Source of the DNA: Trichaptum fuscoviolaceum | Lineage: Eukaryota > Basidiomycota > Agaricomycetes > Hymenochaetales > Trichaptaceae | Direction: 5' to 3' | NCBI GenBank assembly: GCA_910574455.1 | Contig: CAJSYZ010000005.1 | Span: forward strand, 2,480,001 to 2,544,000 | Length of the DNA: 64,000 bases | Part shown: positions 55,491 through 64,000 of the stretch, piece after piece | How the letters are laid out: each line of letters opens with the position of its first letter | How positions within the stretch are numbered: position 1 is the first letter of the stretch | Position numbers and translations under genes: made by a program | Notes under the pieces: generated by a model | Told to the model about the DNA's origin: nothing | Seen by the model: only the letters and a program-made list of their open reading frames with translations | The model's database searches: none

Positions 55491-56755
55491 ATTCAAATGT
55501 CATAGTAAGTACAAATCAGTACACCAGTAATTCAGTACGCCAGTATTGTAGGCTGCGCGCTGCTTTCCTCTCGCCTTCGCTGATAAGGATGTTCATGCTT
55601 TTCGTTGTTGGCTGAGCGACTCAAGCACATTTGCCTTGTGCACTTCGAGAATTGTCCGACTTCCGCCCAAGTGGCATATTCTTCCTGACGCCTGAAACAA
55701 TTGTCAAACATAAATTCCAGAGTTCTTACTACGGGTTTTCGGAGGACTCGGACATACTATTTTCAATCTGTTCCGAAAGCAATTTCTCTCTTGTCCGATT
55801 GCGCACGTTCTGATCATTTTCCCTCAAGGTCCATGTTCTTGAATTACCCTCCACCTTGAATGGTCCGCCGTAGCCGCTCATGTCAATTCTCGTCACCGCA
55901 ACCTATCGATCTAGCTCTGCTTCTACATCCTTGAGAAGCAGATTGCCTCCGGTGGGAAGTGGGGGTAGATCTCGGTCTGGCAGTTGTTTGTTCAATAGGG
56001 AGTTTTGGTCTGACGCCAGAACGATCGGTATATATCGCAAGTGTTCATACTCCTGGTTTGTTCCTTCTGGATCATCCGAAAAGTGTTTGAGTAAGGCTTT
56101 ATACTGTAGCTCGAATGCACTTTAACAAGATGACTTACGGCCGTCAGCGAATCAACAAGTATCCCATCGATATGTAGGCAACACTCATTATCTGCAACTT
56201 CGCTCACGTCGTAAGGCTTCAGAATAAGCTCTGTGATACGCATCACTACACCTGTTCGGTCGTCCAGCGTATTGGCAAGCCGGATTTTCTGCTTCGCGAA
56301 TGCCTGGATCATTGAAAGTACGTTCTCGGTGGACAACTGGCTGATTTAGGAGGTGGTCGTGAACTTCCCTTGCCCAGCTCGCTCTCAACTCACATCGTCT
56401 TATTCATCAGCGACACAACTCACTTCGATACTGATTGACCAAGGACAGCACCACCGTAGTCCTAGATTTAAGAAAGTAAGACCACTACAGGCCGGAACAA
56501 ATGACTATTCGAGAAGAGCTCACTCGAGTGGTTGATCCATCCCCTCGCACGAACGTACCACAGATCAAGTTCACTGTACCTTTCGTAATACCGATACCGT
56601 ATCCGTGAGACAGAACTCTACCTTCACCATCGAGTCCTTGATGCCAACCAGACGGCACGACAGCGCAGCATGTCCGTTCCACACGACCTTGCTCGAGGTG
56701 AACTTGATAGCGTTGCCGACAATGTTCGTAATGACCTGGCGCAGATGCAGCGAGT

Positions 56756-59025
56756 TAGAGCATGACACGGGTGCACCCGTAGGTACCCGTGATCCGCAAG
56801 TGCAGGTACCTGTGCAAAAAAAATCAATACCTGGATCCGACCCGGATCCGTGGGAAACGGATCCAGGTGCACCCGCACCCGTTACCTGCAGGTATTGCAG
56901 GTACCTGTTAGCACCCGCAGGTATTTGCAGTAGGCCATGAGGATACTGTGCAATATTGTTCACTCAATAGCCCAGTCGATGGCCTCAGCCTTGACTTGCC
57001 CTTACGGGTTACTCCTGTCCTCAGACGTGGAGATGTAGCTCATGAATGAAACAACAAGCTCAACAGCCCGGGTGATGGCCTCAGCCGCACCCGACCCACA
57101 GGGACTCCTTGTGCCACAGCATAGAAGTCAGCTGTTGAGCTAACGGTATAACTGCCTGGCTTTGTACTTTCGCGCGAAGTCAAGCAGTCTAAACCACCAT
57201 ACACCCAACCAAGTCCAGTAAAGGATAAGACACAGTGAGAGCCGTCAAACTCAATGAGCCTTCATGTGGATGAAGGCTCACTTACACGGATCCCCTGGGG
57301 TGAGTTCGACGTGTGTGAGATATTACAGGTCTTGGGCTTGGGGACCCTCCCTGGACAAGTGCTTCTTTGTGTGAGCAAGCCCCAGGAATAACCAGGGTGA
57401 GCAAGCAGCAGATGAAAGTGCAGCCCAAATGGGGTGTGCAGGCGGCGAGCTATCATCTGTTGCTGCTACCCTGGCTGTCCCAAAGATGGTGCTGGCGATT
57501 GATGAGTTTTGCGCCGAATCGAATGAAAGCTGGACGATAGGAGAGCCCTCAGGAAGACGAAGACGAAGGTGTTCTTGGTTTTGTGAAGGCTTGAATCAAG
57601 CCCGAGTTATGGGCGATGTTTTCGGCCGAAAGGGGAAAGTGTAGTGGTGGTGATGCCGGGATGGGACCGTCTTGCACATGCGCGCTGATAGGAGACTGCA
57701 TGGAGCGCAGAGAGTCGGACGGCGATGGTAACCGGTCAGTTCTGAAGATATTGTGAGTCGATGTGTAAAATTAGAACGGGCCAGCGAACGTACTTCTTTG
57801 GACGAGGGCCACCCCGTGGTCGCTGTTGACCGCCGTCACCCGTCTTCTCCTTTCTCGGAGATTTTCCTCCTGCGTAGTCCAAACCTTCCTCCTGCAAGAC
57901 TCTCCTTTTTTGTCTGGGCTTCCATCGGAAATGCCAAGCCATCCTCCGGCGCTGGCGTTGTTATATTGTGCACGCCGCCTTCGTCCTGTCTCATAGTTTG
58001 TCGGCATCAAGTACGCCTTCGCGCTCACATGTGGGTACGTCGTCTTTTTAACAAGCAGATGGGGCTGGAATTCGGGAAGGGTGGTGACAAGGTCGTTGAG
58101 GTATGATGATTGCCCGCGAAGCTCGTCTGCAGCCCGTCATCTCGATACGTATCTTGTCCTCCGCTCCTGGGCGCACCTTATGCGCCTCATCCGCAATCTC
58201 TCCAAGCAGCCACAGTCTCTCCTCGGTCGAAGCTGAGCGGGTCTCAATGAGCTCAATCAGTTTGTAGATTTTCGAGGTTAAAGAAGTAACGGTCGACGTG
58301 AGCACGGCGTCGAGCTCGCGGAGGTCGGCAAAGCGGGAGAGGTCCAGAGGGAGGGAGTCGAGAGTCTGCGCATAGTCCGCGCGCGCGTCGGAGGTAATCG
58401 ATGGCCGTCGAGGCCCGTGGTCGTCGTTCCGTCGAAAGAACTAAGTCGACCAGTAGCACGCGCCTATGTGCAGACTCCAGTCAACCGTCCGTAGTATGTC
58501 TTCTGCGTGCGCAACGCAATCGTCGCTCGCGAGAAGTCCGAAGACAAGAAACAAACTGGACTCTTGCACGTCCGTAAAAGTCTTGCGCGCCCGTAAGAAT
58601 GTCGCGCGCCGTCGTAGTCGAAGCCCGAGGACAAGAAACAAACTAGTTCGCCAGAAGAAACGAGTCCTAAAGCACGCGCAACAGCGCAGACGTCAGACTC
58701 GTTCCCGTTCACGCTCTCGCACGTCGTGGTTGGGGAAAGGTAAGTTAATTTTCTCACGGTCTACATGACGCGACTAACACAAGTTATTATCGCGTGTGAA
58801 CCAGCTACTCCGGTCACGCAACTAACCTGACCCGTTGTCTTTGTTCCCGTTCCTCAATGTCTGCGGCCTACGGCCACAGGTACCTGAGTTAAAAAAAAGT
58901 CATACCTGGATCCGCAGGTAAGCGTGGGAAACAGGTACCTGCATGCGGGTGCACCCGGAGCCGCAGGTTTTTGCTGCAGGTACCTACAGGTACCTACGGG
59001 TGACACGCACCCGTGTCATGCTCTA
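56756..59025. mobile_element. hAT-like non-autonomous element carrying an ING gene fragment (2270 bp)
   Basis: Inverted ends TAGAGCATGACACGGGTGC on both sides and an 8-bp duplication CAGCGAGT (56748-56755 and 59026-59033). TAGAG-type ends with 8-bp duplications fit the hAT superfamily. Both subterminal regions are packed with GGTACCTG/CAGGTACC and CACCCG words in both orientations, likely transposase-binding repeats. There is no transposase. It interrupts the histidine kinase relic between SL and HL of the N-box region. Parts without assignment: 56950-57750 and 58460-58860. Confidence 0.85.
57780..58425 (-). pseudogene. ING-family gene fragment inside the hAT-like element
   Basis: Minus strand: DYAQTLDSLPLDLSRFADLR, ELDAVLTSTVTSLTSKIYKL, IELIETRSASTEERLWLL, EIADEAHKVRPGAEDKIRI, then ADELRGQSSYLNDLVTTLPE, KKTTYPHVSAKAYL and GRRRRAQYNNASAGGWLG. 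This is the N-terminal ING domain of fungal inhibitor-of-growth proteins, which serve in histone acetyltransferase/deacetylase complexes. The PHD finger that should end the protein was not found. Between DKIRI and ADELRG a short non-coding remnant may be a damaged intron. It is a captured fragment; a truncated protein cannot be excluded. Confidence 0.8.
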
Positions 59026-60356
59026 CAGCGAGTCACCGATGAGCTGATCAGGAATGTCTGGGTAAACATCATATGTGAGGTCGAGGTTGTTTTGCGATGG
59101 TCGTACAACGAGAGTCTTGAGGTTACCGAAAACCGTGTGTCTCAGTGAATACCAAACTTGCTCTATCGTCATCCTGCCTGCTTCGAACGTAGTAATTAAT
59201 CGAAATATTAGCAACTGAATTCGGAAGCATCGGCGGCGGATTAGCTTACTCTTCGAGATATCCAAAATATCGACATTAATCAATAGCAGACTCCGAGCCA
59301 AACTATGCACCAGCAGAAGACTCTCGCGCTGACTCTTATTCAAATTGCTATCCAGCGTAAACTCTTTCATGCCAATGATACCGTTCATAGGGGTCGAATC
59401 TCATGAGACGTGTTCGCCAAGAACTCCAACTTGGAGCGACTGGCAAGTTCGGCAGCTTCACGAGCGGCGGCGTTCTTCTAAATCGACTCGCGCAAGTAGT
59501 GCACAATTTAATTGATTTGATGAGTCTCAAAGGATTCCATCTCGCCTGAGCCTTTGACGGTGATGAAACACGTGAAGTCGCCGTTTATACTAGTAGCTGC
59601 AGTACTGATCTGCGCGAAACCACGCACTTCGGTCGTCAAGTTTCCGGCCATGGTGTCAACAGCCATTCTATTCGGAGTGCGTTCAGTAAAAACCACACTA
59701 CACAATTCAGCGGAATGCTAGTGAAATAAACATACGTGATTTTTTGCTGTGACATGAACATTCTCGATTTCAGCTTGAACACCGAGTTTTTTCGTTCTGA
59801 CTTCCCGCGCGACTTTGGTCACCCCCGCAGTGAAGAGAGCCAACTGGTCAACCATGCCATTGATGGCCAAGTCCAGAATATCACCCTGAACAGACACGCC
59901 CACGATCTCCTGCGTCAAGTCGCCACGAGCGACGGTCGTAGTCGCGACAACAATGGTACGCACTTGAAAGTTCACCTGCGTCAAAGAAAAGTGAGACAAT
60001 TCTCTCCAAGACAAAAGCGCAGCATAGGTTGACCGCCCATTTGCTGTACTAGTAGTCACAGTCTCGAGCTCCATCGCCCCGCGAAGTTGTCCAGATCAAT
60101 AATTGTCTAACACATTTAGCTTCGGTTAGATCTGTGTTGATATGATATGTTTGAAGAGCAAAGTATCCGAAATAGACGCATGTGGTTTCGCTGATGAATA
60201 AACCAGTATAAGCCTAGTAATATAATAGCAAGAAGAGAAGTCCGTACTTATAGTTCCAGAGGCTTCAAAGGTTGCGCTTATTCTCTTCCCTCGCATGCCC
60301 TCATAGATGTTCGCCACCGTAGTCCGATGCTTGTGAACTAGATGTAGCGCCTAGGT

Positions 60357-60704
60357 TCACGCTACCTTCCGGCGACTTGCTAGAGATTGGCTGGGAGATG
60401 CTGGCAGCTGTTTCATGGAAAGATGTTCGCCTCGCGTCATCGCGTTTTTCACTATCGGAGGTGTATCACATTCAACTAGAGGTATGAAGGTGTCTCGCAA
60501 GACGGTATGAGGTGGTGTTCCGAGGCCGGGGCCGGGGCCGTCAGCCTGCAATTGACGGACGCGAGATTTACTACGTTGCAATGGCGGTTTCGGCGCAGGA
60601 AACTGATATGTGAAGCGAGGGGCATCCAAGGACACATGCGCAAGGCTGGCGCGGGATCGGTCGTGTAGTTCATCTGCCCCCTCATCAATAGCGTCCTCTG
60701 CCAC
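60357..60704 (-). other. Unassigned open frame upstream of the kinase relic
   Basis: 115 codons (MAEDAIDEGADELHDRS... ending SRRKVA). It is proline- and serine-rich and could be the N-terminal exon of the kinase or of another gene. No domain recognised. 60705-61180 shows no gene I can support. Confidence 0.3.
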
Positions 60705-61179
60705 CTCTTCAATCGTCAGCGGACGGCCCTTGCCCTTCCTTTCCTATAAGGCGGTGTCGACTCTAGTTGAAGACGAAGGATTGTTACTAATTTTTGATGA
60801 AGATCACAACAGTTGGTGATGCAACATGTATCGGCCTATCCTCAGCGGGTGTCGTTCGAAAGGTAGAAGATGCTCGCTTCAGCGTGCACGTCGGAGCTCC
60901 TCTCACTATAACAAGGCCGCCCACCTTCTCCTCTCCAGGTACTAAAGACAAATGTGAGTGATAAGATCAAGCAAGAAGCACGTTCTCAGACGTACACTAT
61001 CGTTTTTTGGTTCATTCGGAAATGTTGAAGTCTAGGCGAGTTCAATACAAGCTTGAGGGTAGGATAAAACATAACTTGTTCAGGCCAATAAGTGGTCTTA
61101 TGGAATGGGTGGGGGATGGCGGAGAAGTGCTCATAACAAGACTGGAGAACGTACACTGTGTCGTTGAGGGGACGCAGTG

Positions 61180-61270
61180 GTAAAAAGTTCAAGTTCAAGT
61201 TCAAGTGCAAGTGCAGTCCGAGTCACGGTGGCAACTTGAACTTGAACTCTTCAAGTTCCAATTTTAGATT
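61180..61270. repeat. Word-rich tract downstream of exonuclease copy B
   Basis: TTCAAGTTCAAGTTCAAG, then GTCCGAGTCACGG, AACTTGAACTTGAAC and TTCAAGTT. It has the same words as the other tracts and forms an inverted pair around the central CCGAGTC. Confidence 0.55.
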
Positions 61271-61521
61271 TAAAGCTCCACTGGAAGCATCATCATGGCA
61301 AGCAATCCGAACAGCAGACAGACACCATTGGCGACATCTTCCAAACCACTTTGATACCTCAGACTACGGTGATCATTCGGGAAAAAAAGGCAATTCAATA
61401 ATAAATTTTAATCATGAATCTCCTGGCAACTTTGAAAGACAAGAGCATGCGCACAACAATTTACTCGATAACTCAAGCACATTTGGTCAAACCTGCTACT
61501 GGTGGGCCTCAGCCTACTAGA

Positions 61522-62241
61522 TCAAGCCTCGAAGTTCTTGATGTACTTATCCGGTAAGGGTGAGTGGCTTTGGCTCAGGGCCAAAGCTACAGCAAACGTG
61601 CTGTGAACGTCAATAGCTGCATCTAGTATTCCAGTACAGCAGATCATGCAAGTGAGAACTTGAAGATGGTTGATCTTGAACAACAGAATGATAACTTACA
61701 CTCTTTTTGTGCCGCTGATAGCTCGTCAGCTGCCCAGTCACTCATTGTGACCTCACTACTCTTCTTGACGTTCAGCCTCAATACTTCTCCCACTATTTTT
61801 TCGAGCTTGACAGTCGGAGTCGGATGCTGGAACCAGAGACGAGGGTTTAAGAGCAGTTGGGACCAGGTTGGGTTTTTGGGCCAGACTTCCGGGTAGACAA
61901 CGCGTGCCCAATCTGTCAGATCGACACAGGAGCGCACAGAGGTGCGAAACTTGCGCTTTATACGCACTGCGTCACCTGCCATTTCTTCTGTTAGGCCACC
62001 TCGCAGGAGAAAAGATAAGTTATTCATACCGTTGATTCCTGCGGAAATTTTCATGACTGTACCATCCCCAAGGAGTTGCGCCAACGTAGGGGGAAGGTCA
62101 GTAAGAGTATGCGTCCTGACTAGATAAATGTGGTGTTGAACTGCGAGTTGGATGAGGTCCACGCGATGATTGGGCCCTTCTCCGCCACTTGCCCACTCGA
62201 TGTCGATCGAGACAAATCTACTAGCTGGTACCTGTGGCAAT
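61522..62241 (-). pseudogene. 3'-5' exonuclease domain protein, copy B, cut by Gypsy-3
   Basis: Paralogue of 8888-9745. Exons 62241-62030, 61975-61700 and 61622-61522 with introns of 54 and 77 nt in the same places. Motifs VSIDIEW, SAGING with DAVRIKRKF across the intron, and YAAIDVHST. The 5' end stops at the outer edge of the Gypsy-3 LTR at 62242, 12 codons before the Exo I acidic pair, so the start codon is lost or displaced. The catalytic region itself reads open. Confidence 0.75.
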
Positions 62242-63071
62242 TGTCGAGATCCCAGGCCCCTTTTCTCATTTCCCGCACTTTTCCGCCAAGGATCCCGACA
62301 TGAGCAGACAATCCCGCGGGGAGAATCCCGCCATTGGATTCCCCGCGCGAAACCCCTTTCCCGACTCGCACGATCCCCCGCAAGATCCCCCGCTCACGTG
62401 ACCTATCCCGCACCACCGTCCCGACCACCATGCACGCATACACACATTCATTTACGACGACCCGCCACGGCACACGTACATTCACTTATCAACATACGCT
62501 CATTAATCCGTTAGTACCTCAAGGTGACGACCTGCAACAGTCTGGCATACCTAGTCTGGCTAGTCGCGGCCCCGGACCGGACGCTACGTCCCACGGACAG
62601 GCCGTAGCCATCTGGAGAGACGGGATAGACATGCCTAGCAGTGCGGTCGTAGCATGTATCGTTTGTAGTAGATAGGTGCGCATTGCGCAAGGACACTTAG
62701 CGTAGATTAACTATACAGTCTTTACGAAGTAGATAAATAGCTGTAGGCATCGTAAGGAGCACCCCACTTTTGACCTCTTGTGGAGTGCTTCCTTAGGTGC
62801 GATCTCTCTCTTTTCTCCTGTGTAGTTAGTTGCGCAATACTTACTTGTGGAGTGCTTCCTTAGGGATCCGCTTACTTGACGTTCAAAGCAGTGAAGAGTC
62901 CTAGCTGGCCTTGAGAATCCCGCGACGCGCCTGGATAGAATCCCGCGCGTTTCCCGCCAGAATTCCCACGCTCGTTCCCAGTCGCGAATCCAGATTCCCG
63001 AACGCGGGTTCTTGTCGTGAATTCCAGTTTCCCGAAACTGTTTCCCGCTACAATTCCCGACGGTTGTAACA
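62242..63071 (+). repeat. Gypsy-3 5' LTR
   Basis: 830 bp, TGTCGAG...TTGTAACA. It is close to the Gypsy-2 LTRs but has a short extra unit near CCCCCGCAAGATCCCCCG. A possible target duplication would start with the adjacent GCAAT (62237-62241); the partner is outside the window. Confidence 0.9.
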
Positions 63072-63160
63072 TTAGGTCAAAAGTCCTGGCTCACCGCCGC
63101 TCGGACTCGACACCCTCACGCTCTTTACTTCTACCCCCGCACCCGTACCGCCGACCCGCG

Positions 63161-64000
63161 ATGTCGTCCCACCAGGAATGGGGAGGACTCGCAGACACCT
63201 TCGCTTTCCCGTCCCCTAGCTCCTCGATGGAGGAAGACAAACTCCAGCCCATCCTTGATCGCCTCGACACCCTCGAAAAGCGCTACTCCAAGTTAGTCAA
63301 CGAACACAATCAGGTTCAGAACACAGTCGCCCAGCTCAAGCACGCCAACCGGGCGTTAGAAGCCCAAATCGCAAGCCAGCCCGCCTCCCCGTCTGGGGGT
63401 GGAGCAGGGCTCAAGATGAAGCTTCCCGACACCTTCGAAGGCGAACGAGCCAAGCTGGAAAACTGGATTCACCAGATTAAGCTCTACCTGTTCGGACAAC
63501 ATCCGGGGCTGGACGAAACCCGCAAGGTCGCATTTGCTCTGATGCTACTGCGGGGGCCGGCGCAAGACTGGGCACGACCCATTCTAGATCGACTCCAGGA
63601 CATCCCGACACCGCCAGAAGCCGCCAGCCTGGAGGCCCTGTTCGCCGCCCTTCGCGCCTCTTACGGGGAAATCGATGCAGACAAAGCCGCAGCCGACAAG
63701 CTGATGCGCCTACGCCAGACAGGAACGGTCGCCGAGTTTGCGTCGCAATTCCGTGCCCTCCAAGCCCTCACCGGGTGGCCCAAGGACGCAACGACGGATG
63801 TCATCTACCTCGACATGTTCCGGAAGGGACTCAAAGACCAGGTTCGCCAGCACATCGCCAGCAAGAGGCGAAGGATATGAAATTCGATGCCTACGTCAAC
63901 TGGGTTTCCGAGACGGACGAGAAGCTAAGGCTTGCACACGCCTATGGACCAGTATCAAAGCCAGCGGCTACGCCCCGAAGCAATCCCGGCACCACTAGTT
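63161..64000 (+). pseudogene. gag: Gypsy-3 Gag, partial, frameshifted
   Basis: ATG at 63161, nearly identical to Gypsy-2 Gag through RQHIAS. There a single-base deletion (Gypsy-2 has CAGCACAGAGG, here CAGCAAGAGG, near 63864) changes the frame and gives a stop at 63878-63880. The original frame resumes afterwards (AKDMKFDAYVNW) and runs to the window end. The zinc knuckle and pol would lie beyond 64000. Confidence 0.85.

Larger units (their letters stand above)
55880..60074 (-). pseudogene. Group III hybrid histidine kinase relic, split by a hAT-like element
   Basis: Minus strand, fragments in family order. HAMP-type repeats (VARGDLTQEIVGVSVQGDILDL, 59940-59830; a second degenerate unit near 59600). 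H-box [12 protein letters not shown], where a 1-nt deletion after the conserved His region breaks the frame. Then [28 protein letters not shown] and [15 protein letters not shown]. After the inserted element come HLRQVITNIVGNAIKFT, a frameshift at the DTGIGI motif, DGSTTR, and the receiver-like TGVVMRITELILKPYDV with EYEHLRYIPIVL (to about 55990). This is the order of fungal osmosensing NIK1-type kinases. Several frameshifts and the missing full HAMP array make it a pseudogene. Confidence 0.8.
62242..64000 (+). mobile_element. Gypsy-3: same family as Gypsy-2, + orientation, runs off the window
   Basis: 5' LTR (62242-63071) starting TGTCGAG directly against exonuclease copy B, then the same leader as Gypsy-2 and gag. 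The 3' half lies outside the window. The clean LTR edge here defines the true LTR start of the family. Confidence 0.9.

Overview
The window is repeat-dense genomic DNA from a filamentous basidiomycete, probably an Agaricomycete. Support: 50-65 nt introns, GT-AG with CTAAC/CTGAC-type branch sites; chromodomain Gypsy LTR retrotransposons; a Plavaka-type transposase with its usual multi-exon layout; and host families common in these fungi (BCS1-like AAA ATPases, group III hybrid histidine kinase, HSL-type hydrolase). I saw no rRNA, tRNA or CRISPR. All assignments come from reading the sequence; no database search was run.

Layout. 55-2678: a 5'-truncated HSL-family hydrolase gene (+). 3.5-7.6 kb: a small TA-flanked foldback transposon (4001-7576) carrying a 2.86-kb almost completely palindromic element (4683-7539). 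7.6-12.5 kb: a DEAH-helicase relic, a 3'-5' exonuclease gene (-) and a degraded BCS1-like ATPase (-). 13097-24053: an 11-kb chromodomain Gypsy element (Gypsy-1) with identical LTRs, inserted eight codons before the stop of a trypsin-like peptidase gene (24054-26958, -). 27387-30756: a TIR element holding an HSP70 fragment. 31-54 kb: a candidate three-gene Plavaka transposon, made of a complete-looking Plavaka transposase (35917-39905, -) between two + strand genes of unknown function. One of these genes is split by a TIR element with two captured gene pieces (32139-34551). The other is split by Gypsy-2 (42777-52338), which is itself split by a second copy of the giant palindrome (45582-48408). 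55.9-60.1 kb: a histidine kinase pseudogene interrupted by a hAT-like element (56756-59025) that carries an ING-family gene fragment. 61522-62241: a second exonuclease copy, cut by Gypsy-3 (62242 to the window end).

How it fits together. Several junctions give clean target-site duplications, so insertion order can be read (palindrome into foldback; palindrome into Gypsy-2 into Plavaka-associated gene). Three unrelated TIR elements each contain host-gene pieces, so capture is recurrent here. The strongest candidates for something little described are the giant palindromes (two copies, 7-bp duplications, asymmetric tips, arms homogenised within each copy), the 11-kb Gypsy with extra ORFs on both sides of gag-pol, the slippery heptamers at both gag stops, and a set of short palindromic words recurring in intergenic tracts.
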